From Actinokineospora alba (lineage in GTDB: Bacteria > Actinomycetota > Actinomycetes > Mycobacteriales > Pseudonocardiaceae): DNA of 64,000 nucleotides. The notes under the pieces are model-generated. The model was not told the origin of the DNA, made no database searches, and was given only the letters and a program-made list of their open reading frames with translations. The position numbers and the translations under genes are program-made. The stretch covers positions 3,038,001 to 3,102,000 of the forward strand of contig NZ_SNXU01000001.1 of NCBI RefSeq assembly GCF_004362515.1, read 5' to 3'. Positions 1 to 8,180 of the stretch are shown here, piece by piece; the stretch's first letter is position 1, and every line of letters begins with the position of its first letter.

Positions 1-97
1 TCCAGTACGGTCCGCCCAGGTCATCCTTAGCGAGAAGTCATCCGAAGGGGTGACTCGAACGTGTGCTGACCACCGCGAATCCGGTAACATCAGAACA

Positions 98-1093
98 TCA
101 CCTATGTTGCATCTGATGCAATAATGGTTCATTAGCCGGGCGGGTAGCGCCCGCGAAATCGTCCGCCCGGTACCGGTAGGGCTCCACTTTCACCACCTGT
201 CCGCGGTCCGGGGCGTCCACCATTAATCCTCCACCGAGGTAGAGGCCGACGTGGTGGATCTTGGTGTTCGGGTTGCCGTAGAAGACGAGGTCGCCGGGCA
301 GCAGTGGTTGCCCGGCCGGGACCCGCGGCCCGGCATGGAACTGGGTGTGCGCGGTGCGGGGCAGGGTGATTCCGGCCGCCCCGTAGGCGGCCTTGGTCAG
401 CCCGGAGCAGTCGAACCCACCGTCCTCTTCTCCATTCCCGCCCCACAGGTACGGGGTTCCTCGTTGTCCGCAGGCGTAGTTGATCGCGGCGACGGTGATG
501 GGGTTGGGGGCTGTGATGGCGTTGCAGTCCCCGGTGCCGACGGTGATGGTCGTGGTGGTGGTGCAGCCCGCGCCGGTGACCGCGCCGACGATCAGGCGCG
601 CGGTGAGTTCGTGTTGGGCGTAGGCGTTCGGGAATCCGGAGCGTTGCACGGCTTGGGCGGCGTCGGTCGCGCTCATCGTCTGCCAGCCGGGCACCGTGAG
701 GAGGTGTCGGTAGAACTGGGTGGCGGCGTAGGTGGGGTTCATGATTTGCCCTGGGGTGCCCCAGCCTTGGCTGGGTCGTTGTTGGAACAGTCCGAGGCTG
801 TCGCGGTCGCCGTGATCGAGGTTGCGTAGCGTGGATTCCTGCATCGCCGTCGCGATCGCGACCACCTGCCCCTGGACGGGGACGTTCATCTGTTTGCCGA
901 CAGCGACGATGACGGCCGCGTTGGCGAGTTGGTCAGCCCCGTAGCCGTCCACGCCGGTGCCGCTGACGGGGGCGCAGTCCAGGCTGCTGGTGCTGTCGTC
1001 GAGCACCGCCGCGACCGTCCCGGACACCCCGTGGCCGATCAGGATCGGGATGGCCAGAACGACGGCGAGCCCGGCGGCGCCGATTTTGTGCAT
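98..1093 (-). CDS. Transglycosylase-like / NlpC-P60 cell-wall hydrolase of the conjugation operon
   Basis: 331 aa. Residues about 8-30 form a membrane anchor or signal. Residues about 70-130 look like a lysozyme-type transglycosylase region (AMQES with Glu86, then DSLGLFQQRPSQGWG). Residues about 200-320 are an NlpC/P60 domain with FDCSGL (Cys229 nucleophile) and His280/His281 in KIHHVGLYLG. Such two-domain enzymes (VirB1-like role) open peptidoglycan locally for the secretion channel. The ATG overlaps the TGA of the upstream gene (TGATG), so translation is probably coupled; a GTG immediately before it, with GGAGG 10 nt upstream, is the alternative start. It is the last gene of the operon that lies fully in view. 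Confidence 0.85.
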   Translation of the reverse strand: MHKIGAAGLAVVLAIPILIGHGVSGTVAAVLDDSTSSLDCAPVSGTGVDGYGADQLANAAVIVAVGKQMNVPVQGQVVAIATAMQESTLRNLDHGDRDSLGLFQQRPSQGWGTPGQIMNPTYAATQFYRHLLTVPGWQTMSATDAAQAVQRSGFPNAYAQHELTARLIVGAVTGAGCTTTTTITVGTGDCNAITAPNPITVAAINYACGQRGTPYLWGGNGEEDGGFDCSGLTKAAYGAAGITLPRTAHTQFHAGPRVPAGQPLLPGDLVFYGNPNTKIHHVGLYLGGGLMVDAPDRGQVVKVEPYRYRADDFAGATRPANEPLLHQMQHR

Positions 1094-2175
1094 CACTGCG
1101 GGGTCGCCTCCTTGTCCGTACTCGGCCCGCGCGAGGTGGCGGGCGGCTGGGTGGGCGGCATCGGCGACGGTGCGGGGGCCATGAGTAGCGGCGTGTCCAG
1201 TTCCCGCACCGACTCGCTGTCGGTTTCGGTGGTGGGGGCCGGCAGGTGCGGCCAGGCGTCGAGCAGCCGGTGCAGCTCGCAGCGGGAGCCGATCCCGGCG
1301 GCCCGGTGCAGAGGCAGCCAGACCCCATCGGCCGGGCTGGGGTGGGCGGCGTCGGGGTTGAGCAGGTCGGCCGCGGCGGTGGCGACCGGCACGAGGCTCG
1401 GGTCGTCCAGTTCGCGCCACGCCTGGTGCAGCACCCGGCGGGCGGTGGCCTCGCGGCGCGCGGTCGGCAGCCACACCAGTAGCGGCGTGGTGATGCCCGT
1501 GGCCTGCGCGAGCGCGGCGTAGCCAGCTAGTTTCCCGGCGAGCTTGCCCAGGACCTCGGTGCCGAAGTCGAACTCGAGGAAGAACTCGACCTCGGCGCCC
1601 TGGGTGTTCCAGCGCCCGTAGGCGTCGGGTCGGGTCAGGTCGCCGAAATGGCGGGCGCAGCGGGTCTCCGACCACCACGAGACCAACTTGGTGCGCTCGG
1701 ACGAGGGGTCGTGGCGGGCGCGGTCGACCAGGGCGGTGAACCACTCGGCGACCCCGACGGTGTGCGCCAGCCGCAGGCTGTGGGCGACGCCGAAGGCGCG
1801 GTCGTGCCGGTAGCCGAGTTCTTTGACGTCGAGGCCGTCTTCGGCGGCCAGGACGGCGGCCCCGGCGGGGGCGAGGACGTAGTGCATCGGCGCCGTGCCG
1901 ATCGTCACGAACGGTTGGAATCGGTCGACGACCCCCCAGAGGTACAGCTCGCGCATCCGCTGCCGTCCGGACCGGAAGGAAGGGAAGGCGAGTGCGGTGA
2001 TCTGGTGGGCGGTGAGGACGCGGTGTTCGTGCAGCATCCGGATGATCCACCGGTCCCGCGGGGTCAGTCGCCAGGCGAGCGCGGCCTGGTGGTCGGCGGT
2101 GTTCGCCGAGCGCGGGGTGGGCCGGGTGGGCTTGTGCCCTCGAAGAGACCGCTGACGAGTGGAATTAGTGATCAT
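1093..2175 (-). CDS. Replic_Relax-family (replication-relaxation-like) protein
   Basis: 360 aa starting MITNSTRQRS; GGAG lies about 9 nt upstream of the ATG. Residues about 40-110 look like a winged-helix DNA-binding region (TPRDRWIIRMLHEHRVLTAHQI). The middle, with LVSWWSETRCARHFG and EVEFFLEFDFGTEVL, resembles the nuclease-like core of the Replic_Relax family, which is common on actinobacterial plasmids and conjugative elements. The family role is not settled; DNA processing or transfer initiation is an inference. The tail is proline-rich. It sits between the coupling ATPase and the cell-wall hydrolase, in one transcription unit. Family assignment is from sequence pattern only. Confidence 0.7.
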   Translation of the reverse strand: MITNSTRQRSLRGHKPTRPTPRSANTADHQAALAWRLTPRDRWIIRMLHEHRVLTAHQITALAFPSFRSGRQRMRELYLWGVVDRFQPFVTIGTAPMHYVLAPAGAAVLAAEDGLDVKELGYRHDRAFGVAHSLRLAHTVGVAEWFTALVDRARHDPSSERTKLVSWWSETRCARHFGDLTRPDAYGRWNTQGAEVEFFLEFDFGTEVLGKLAGKLAGYAALAQATGITTPLLVWLPTARREATARRVLHQAWRELDDPSLVPVATAAADLLNPDAAHPSPADGVWLPLHRAAGIGSRCELHRLLDAWPHLPAPTTETDSESVRELDTPLLMAPAPSPMPPTQPPATSRGPSTDKEATPQ

Positions 2176-2228
2176 GGGCTCGGGACTCCAGACATCGGTT
2201 GTGCGGCAAAGGGTTTGCGCCGGGTCGG

Positions 2229-4838
2229 TCAGGGATGACGGCGCGGGTCGGCGGTGCGGGGGCGCGCGGCGGGCCGGTTCCGGCGCTCCCCGGTGGCGGG
2301 TCGGGACGAGCCGGTCTGCTGCGGGGGCGCACCGGAGGACGGCGCCGTCGTGCGGTCGCGCAGGGCGCGGCGGGCGATGCCGCGAATCTCGCGGGCGCGG
2401 CCGGGGATCGCGCGCGGGAGCGGCTGGGTGCGCATCGTGAACGGCTGCGCCTCTTCCCCGTTCAGCACCAAACGGGCTGCGGCGTGGTACACGCCGAGGT
2501 GCGCGAGGTCGTGGTCGGACAACCTGGGTGCGGTGTGCCGGGACAGCTCCCGGGCGTCCTCTGGGCTCGCGTTGAAGAAGATTTTCGACCTGGCGTTGGT
2601 GGACATCCCCTCCCGCAGCTCGCGCGGGAGCTGCCCGAGGTGCTGGTGCGCCAGCGTCATCGAGACCCGGAATCCCCGCGCTTCGGCCAGCATGTCCTCG
2701 ATCGGGTACGGAAGATTCAGGAAGTTGTGACACTCGTCGATCACCATCGAGGCGTCACGGCGCCGGCGTTGCGGGATGCGCGCGCGGCCCGTGGTGGCCT
2801 GCCACGTCCGCGCCACCACCAGCGACCCGACCAGCCGAGTGGTCTCCTCGCCCAGGCTGCCCTTGGGGATACGGACGAGGCAGATCCCGCCGTCCAACAC
2901 GTCGGGCATGTCCACTGTGGAGTGACCACCGGCGATGGCGTCGCGGACGAACGGCCGCAGCAGGAACGCGCGCAACTTGTTCATCAGCGGGCTGATGACG
3001 TGTGAACGTTGCGAGTCGGTGAGTTCCTCGTACCAGGACCAGAAGCCGCGCAGCACCGGGTCGGCCACCCCTGCGGTGACTCGTGCCCGGAAGGCGGGGT
3101 CGGCGAGCAGTTTGGGTAGGTCGGCGAGGGTGGCGACGCCTTCCTGGGTGCGCAGGGTGAGGCACGCGGCGCGCATGACGTCGTCGGTGCGCGGCCCCCA
3201 GAACGCGGAGTACACGCGCCGGAACACCGAGACGAGGTTGTCGACGGTGAGGTCGGTTTCCCCGCCATCGAGCGGGTTCAGGCACGGGGGCCGGGATTTC
3301 GCGTCGGCGTCGAACAGAACGACCCGGTCTCCGGCCGATTTCGGGAGCCGGGACAGGATGTCGGTGACCAGGTCGCCCTTGGGGTCGATGAGCACGATTC
3401 CGCGCCTGGCTTCGGCGTCGGCCAGGATCATGTTGCCCAGCAGCGTCGACTTGCCGCTGCCGGTGGCGCCGATGACGTGCAGGTGGTGCCGGGCGTCGGG
3501 CACGCGCAGGGCCACGGGGCGTTCGTGGCCGGTGTCGGTCACCCCGATCGGTTTGGCCTGGGGGCCGGGGGTGGCGATGCCCGGTGGTGGGGCGACCGCG
3601 CGGGCTCCGGCGCGCTGCACTCCGGGGATCGCCTCATCGACCGGCAGATGCGCGATCGCGGCCAGCTCGTCCACCGACAGGAGGTCTCCGGCGCCGAGGC
3701 TCCGGGCGGCGAGGGTGGGGCCGGGGTGGCGTAGCCGGCGGCGGGCGTAGCGGTTGTGCTCGGTGTAGGAGGCGAAGGACGCGGCGAGGGCGTGTGCCCG
3801 GCCGCGGGCGACATCGCGCGCCCTGCGCATCTCGCTGTCGGCCGCGTCTGCCGGGAGCAGGGTGGCCACGGCGTAGCGGATCACTGTCTCGAACTGCGAC
3901 CCGCGCTGCTTGCCCACGATCGCGCGGTTCTGGGCGGCGTACTCCAGCGAGGTCTGCGGATCGCTGTGCAGCGTCCCGGCTTTCGTCCGGCCCTCGGCCG
4001 GACTGCTGGTCTTCATGCCGGGGGTGAGCATGTCCAGGACGCGGCCGACCAGGCGGGTCGAGCCGTCGGTGTGCACCCGCCGCGCCGCCCGGCGGGCGCG
4101 GGTGACGCGGCGACCGGTGACGGGGCGGGCCAGGACCTGGACGCAGGCGTACTCGTCACGCCCCAGCCCGACAGGGGCGCCGATCAACGCGCGCAGCGGG
4201 TCGGCGTCGAAGTCGGTGCGGATCGGCAACGCCTCCGACCGAGCCAGCCGCAGCTCACCTGCGACGACCAGCCGCCGCTGCCCCTCACCTGGTGCCGGAA
4301 GCGGCGGCTGCGCCGGGTTGGCGACGCGGGTGTGCGACCCCGGCCAGGCGGCCTCCACCGCTCGCTCGACCAGACCCGGCGGGATGACGCCGGGCACCCA
4401 GAGCCGAATCGCGACGCCGTGCTCGCTGAACACGTACTCGCAGGCGAGATGCGGCTGCCCGGTGAACCACCGCCGCCAGGCGGGGCGGAGCAGGCCGACG
4501 AGGTTGCCCCACAGCGCCGTACCGCCGGCGGGGTCGACGGTGGGCGGGGCGAGCACGGTGACCTGCCGAGCATCGGCAACGAGCTGGGCGTGGCAGCGCC
4601 GCACCCACCACCGGCGGCCGACCACGAATCCCGCCCCGCTGGCGAGGAGCAGCGGGGCGGCGATCGGCCCCCACGCGATCGCCCACTCGCGCAGGCGTTC
4701 CAGCAGCGCGAGCGCGGCGCCGCCGGGATCGCGCAGGTAGTCGCCGAGCCACCCGTCGCCCACCCCGCCCGACCGGATCCCAGTGGGCGTGGTCGACGGG
4801 GCGGGGTGATGGAGAGCAGCCGATATCCAGGAACGCAT
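2229..4838 (-). CDS. Type IV secretion coupling ATPase, VirD4/TraD-like
   Basis: 869 aa. An N-terminal hydrophobic stretch (residues about 50-75, WGPIAAPLLLASGAGFVVG) anchors it in the membrane. The Walker A motif GATGSGKST is near residue 456, followed by VLIDPKGD. The Walker B motif MVIDECHN is near residue 696, then a helical all-alpha region and an AHQHLGQLP segment typical of conjugative coupling proteins. These hexameric ATPases bring the relaxase-DNA complex to the channel. AAGGG lies about 9 nt upstream of the ATG. The C-terminus is proline/arginine-rich and probably disordered. It follows the VirB4 gene after a 67-nt gap. Confidence 0.88.
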   Translation of the reverse strand: MRSWISAALHHPAPSTTPTGIRSGGVGDGWLGDYLRDPGGAALALLERLREWAIAWGPIAAPLLLASGAGFVVGRRWWVRRCHAQLVADARQVTVLAPPTVDPAGGTALWGNLVGLLRPAWRRWFTGQPHLACEYVFSEHGVAIRLWVPGVIPPGLVERAVEAAWPGSHTRVANPAQPPLPAPGEGQRRLVVAGELRLARSEALPIRTDFDADPLRALIGAPVGLGRDEYACVQVLARPVTGRRVTRARRAARRVHTDGSTRLVGRVLDMLTPGMKTSSPAEGRTKAGTLHSDPQTSLEYAAQNRAIVGKQRGSQFETVIRYAVATLLPADAADSEMRRARDVARGRAHALAASFASYTEHNRYARRRLRHPGPTLAARSLGAGDLLSVDELAAIAHLPVDEAIPGVQRAGARAVAPPPGIATPGPQAKPIGVTDTGHERPVALRVPDARHHLHVIGATGSGKSTLLGNMILADAEARRGIVLIDPKGDLVTDILSRLPKSAGDRVVLFDADAKSRPPCLNPLDGGETDLTVDNLVSVFRRVYSAFWGPRTDDVMRAACLTLRTQEGVATLADLPKLLADPAFRARVTAGVADPVLRGFWSWYEELTDSQRSHVISPLMNKLRAFLLRPFVRDAIAGGHSTVDMPDVLDGGICLVRIPKGSLGEETTRLVGSLVVARTWQATTGRARIPQRRRRDASMVIDECHNFLNLPYPIEDMLAEARGFRVSMTLAHQHLGQLPRELREGMSTNARSKIFFNASPEDARELSRHTAPRLSDHDLAHLGVYHAAARLVLNGEEAQPFTMRTQPLPRAIPGRAREIRGIARRALRDRTTAPSSGAPPQQTGSSRPATGERRNRPAARPRTADPRRHP

Positions 4839-4905
4839 AGCAAGTTCCCTTCACGAAAAGCAGCCGAAAGGTGTCCGGAGAACGGAAAGCGACGAGCGTT
4901 GGTGT

Positions 4906-6897
4906 TCAGGCGGCGTCGAGGTCGACTTGGTCGCCGGAGTCGATCGACCCGAACTCGTCTGCCCCGGCGATGTCGTCGTGGTCGTCGCCGAACCCGAGGT
5001 CCACATAGGACTGGCTGGTATCGTCGGAGTCGTCGACATAGCCGTCGGCGGCGTAACCGGCCAACTCGGCCGGGTTGCTCGTGACCAGGTAGTGCTCGGT
5101 GGGCGAAGCCAGAGTGTGGAACGCCACCCGCTGCGTACCCGCCGACAACAGGCCCTGACCTCGATCTGCGCTCAAGAGGAATTGGCGTTCCCCGGCGGAC
5201 AGGTCGAACGTCGTCGTGATGTCGTCGATGGCTTGCGACGCCTGCCGCAACAACACCTGGGTGGCGGCGTTGGCAATGACAGCTCGGCCGAGATCCGAGC
5301 CGAGCACGTCGGCGGTGTCCTGAGTCGCGACGGTCAGCCCGGCCCAGTGTTTCCGGGCTGCCTTGGCCATGCGGAACAGAAACTCCGCACCCGTCTTCTC
5401 CTTCATCAGCAACCACGCTTCGTCCACGACCACGAGGCGGGGGCGGCGGATCGCCGGGTTGGACACCCTGCGCCACACCGCGTCCAGGACGAGGAGGGTG
5501 CCGATGCTTTTCAGCTCGTCGGGCAAGTCCCGCAAGGAGAACACGGTCAGGTGGCCTTCGGGGTTGGTGGTGGTCTGGCCGTCAAAGAGTTGCTTGAACG
5601 CGCCCTCGACGAACGGGTGCAACCTCGCCGCGAGTTCGGCGGCGGCCCGGTCCCCGGCCTGACCCGCGGCGGCGAGCTGGTCGCGCAACCCCCGCAAGGT
5701 CGGCGCCGGGCGGGTCCAGGTGCGGGCGTCGGCGGTGATCCCCACCGCCTGATAGGTGGCGGCGATGCCCCGGTCCAGGGCGGCCCGCTCGGCGGCCTCC
5801 AACTCGGTGCCGACGAGCACACCGATCACCGTGTGCAGGAACAGCGAGCGGCGGATCAAGGCATCTTTCGGTGCGGTCCGGCGGCCGTCGGCGCGGGTGT
5901 GGATGGGCAGGTCGAACGGGTTGAGCCGCACCCCGGCACCGCCAAGGTGGACGTAGGTGCCGCCGACGGCGGCGGCCAGGCGGGCGTACTCGTCCTCCGG
6001 GTCGACCACAGCGATCTCGATCCCCCGATAGAGGCTGCGTAGCAACTCCAGCTTCACCAAGTAGGACTTGCCGGAGCCGGAGCGGCCGAGGATCACCGAG
6101 TTGTGGTTGTGCATGGCCGGGGCGAACCGGTCCCAATGCACCAAACTCTGACTACCGACGTTGTAGCCGTAGAGCACCCCGGACGGGGCGCCCACGCTCG
6201 TCGGGTCGGCGGCCGGGAGATCCGGGGAGGTGAACGGAAACGCCGCGCTGAGTGCCGAGGTGTCGAAGGTGCGGCGCATCCCGATCAGGTCCAGGCCCAT
6301 CGGCAGACAGCTCACCCAGCCCTGCAGGCTGCGGTACGTGGTGTGTTTCGCGTCGAGCAGCAGGCTGGCGCACAGCGACCGCAGCGCCGCCACCTCATCG
6401 GCCAGCGACCGTTCGGATATCGCGTGGATCGTGAGGTACAAGCCGACCCGGTACAGCTTGCCTTCGCCGCGGGCGACCCGGCTGGACAGGTCGTAGGCGT
6501 CCTCGGTGGCGGCTTCGACGTGCGGGTCGTGCAGGCGGCCGTGCTCGGCGGTGTGCCTGCGCCCGGACTCGAGCTTGGCGAGCTGCTTGCGCAACCGGGC
6601 GGCGGCGGTGGCCGGGTCGATCGGCTCGACATGCAGGCTGACATCGACACGGCCAGGGTAGGTGAGCAGCGGGGACAACCAGCCGGGGTGCACCTCACGC
6701 GGGAACCCGGTGATGCCGAAGCTGGAGACCCACTCGCCGCCGACTTCCAGGTGCCTGGCGCCGACTGACAGCGAGTCCGGGGTGAACGCGGCGGCCCCGT
6801 GCACAGGGTTGTGGACACGGTTGTGGATGGATTCGCGGGCGGCGGCTCGGGTCGTGGGGCCGCGGTTGCCGCGTCCGATGCGGGCTCGGGTGGCCAT
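4906..6897 (-). CDS. VirB4-like conjugation ATPase
   Basis: 663 aa. The N-terminal half resembles the VirB4/TraC N-domain. The Walker A motif LGRSGSGKS is near residue 270, followed by AVVDPEDEY. Walker B LVVVDEAW is near residue 490, and a TVATQDTADVL segment follows, as in VirB4 proteins. It powers pilus assembly and substrate transfer at the inner membrane. The last ~50 residues are strongly acidic (many Asp/Glu), which is unusual and may be a contact site for the coupling protein or pilus subunits (inference). Its ATG overlaps the TGA of the PrgI-like gene by one base. Confidence 0.9.
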   Translation of the reverse strand: MATRARIGRGNRGPTTRAAARESIHNRVHNPVHGAAAFTPDSLSVGARHLEVGGEWVSSFGITGFPREVHPGWLSPLLTYPGRVDVSLHVEPIDPATAAARLRKQLAKLESGRRHTAEHGRLHDPHVEAATEDAYDLSSRVARGEGKLYRVGLYLTIHAISERSLADEVAALRSLCASLLLDAKHTTYRSLQGWVSCLPMGLDLIGMRRTFDTSALSAAFPFTSPDLPAADPTSVGAPSGVLYGYNVGSQSLVHWDRFAPAMHNHNSVILGRSGSGKSYLVKLELLRSLYRGIEIAVVDPEDEYARLAAAVGGTYVHLGGAGVRLNPFDLPIHTRADGRRTAPKDALIRRSLFLHTVIGVLVGTELEAAERAALDRGIAATYQAVGITADARTWTRPAPTLRGLRDQLAAAGQAGDRAAAELAARLHPFVEGAFKQLFDGQTTTNPEGHLTVFSLRDLPDELKSIGTLLVLDAVWRRVSNPAIRRPRLVVVDEAWLLMKEKTGAEFLFRMAKAARKHWAGLTVATQDTADVLGSDLGRAVIANAATQVLLRQASQAIDDITTTFDLSAGERQFLLSADRGQGLLSAGTQRVAFHTLASPTEHYLVTSNPAELAGYAADGYVDDSDDTSQSYVDLGFGDDHDDIAGADEFGSIDSGDQVDLDAA

Positions 6898-8180
6898 CAG
6901 AACCGCCTCCGTCCCAGATCGTCGCCGACATCGTCGTCCTCGTCGCTGTCGTCCTCGTAGTCCCGGTCGTCGTCGGCTTGGCCGTCCCAGGTGTCGTCCT
7001 CGTCGCTGTCGTCCGGCACGCCCTCAATGCCGCCGGACGACCCGTCGGAGTAGGGGTCGGACTGCTGCCCGCCAGGGCTGGTGATGACCTCGTCGGCGCC
7101 GGCCATGTCGGAGGTGGGCGGCAGGAGGCTGTCGGGGTTGCAGGCGCTGGCGAGGACGGCGGTGGCCTGCCCGGCGTCCAGCGGGGTGACGACGATCCCG
7201 GCCGGGCCGAGCAGTTCGATCGCCTCGCCGAGGCGGCGGACCAGCCGCGACTCGGCTGCCCGCCGCGCCGCCGCGCTCGCCGCACTGGTGGCGGCCTCAG
7301 CGCGGCGGTGCCTGCCGCGGGCCAGCGAGGACAGCACGGCCACCGGGCCGGGGCCGCCGAGCCCGTCGCCCGCCGCCACGGCACTGTCGAGGGGTTCGCG
7401 CAGGACGAGCAGGACCTGGCGGCAGAGCAGGTCGGTCTGCTCGCTGAGCTGGGCGAGGTAGTCCGCGTGCTCCAGCGCCGCCGCCTCCAGGGCGGGGTGC
7501 GGCAGCCCACCCGCCCGCGCCCGCAACTCGCTGATCTGACCGGTCAGGTCGAGCCGTTGCGCCCGGACAAGCACCTGCACCGGCGCGGTCAAGCTGTGGA
7601 GGTAGCGCCCGAACGAGGCGACCAGGCCCTCTTGTTCCTGCGCAGTGCGCAAAGCGAAGTTCACGGTGCTGGCCACAGCGACGACGGCGAGGCCGTCGGG
7701 GCCGAGGTCGACGACGCCGGTGTCGGTGACTGCCCGCGCCGGAAGCCGCAAGGCCGACGGCGAGATCTGCTCCCGCCCCGGCGCTGCGCTGGTGCCGCGG
7801 CGCCCGCGGCGGCGGGGCGCCGTGCCCGTGCCGCTGGCCGCCGTGCTCGCGGCGGTTGTGAGCCAGTCGGGGGCGGGCCGCACACCTTCGGGGGCGGCGA
7901 CGCGGTGCCGTGGGGCGACGCGTTGGCGGATCGCGGCGATCAGCAGCCGGTCCATGCTGACGCCGTCGCGGTGGCCGAGCGCGAGGATCGCGGCGGCGGC
8001 CCCGACGGGAACAGCGAGGGCGAGGAACACCGGGACCGGCACCACCGCGCGGGTCGCGGTCCAGGCGGCGTAGAGCACCAGACCGGTGGTCGCGAGTATG
8101 GCGAGTTGGCGGGCGGTCAGGGGACCGAGGACACGATCGGCCATGTCCACATCCGCCGGGATACGCACAGGGGAAGTCAC
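6897..8180 (-). CDS. PrgI/VirB3-like membrane protein of the conjugation channel
   Basis: 427 aa. Residues about 20-70 hold two closely spaced membrane segments (ARQLAILATTGLVLYAAWTAT and PVFLALAVPVGAAAAILALG), the hallmark of the PrgI/VirB3 family. A large soluble domain follows, resembling the SCO6880-type extension of actinobacterial elements. The last ~60 residues are almost entirely Asp/Glu/Ser/Gly, like the tail of the VirB4 ATPase encoded next. VirB3-type proteins work with VirB4 at the inner membrane. The genes overlap on both sides, with the VirB6-like gene upstream and virB4 downstream. Confidence 0.75.
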   Translation of the reverse strand: MTSPVRIPADVDMADRVLGPLTARQLAILATTGLVLYAAWTATRAVVPVPVFLALAVPVGAAAAILALGHRDGVSMDRLLIAAIRQRVAPRHRVAAPEGVRPAPDWLTTAASTAASGTGTAPRRRGRRGTSAAPGREQISPSALRLPARAVTDTGVVDLGPDGLAVVAVASTVNFALRTAQEQEGLVASFGRYLHSLTAPVQVLVRAQRLDLTGQISELRARAGGLPHPALEAAALEHADYLAQLSEQTDLLCRQVLLVLREPLDSAVAAGDGLGGPGPVAVLSSLARGRHRRAEAATSAASAAARRAAESRLVRRLGEAIELLGPAGIVVTPLDAGQATAVLASACNPDSLLPPTSDMAGADEVITSPGGQQSDPYSDGSSGGIEGVPDDSDEDDTWDGQADDDRDYEDDSDEDDDVGDDLGRRRF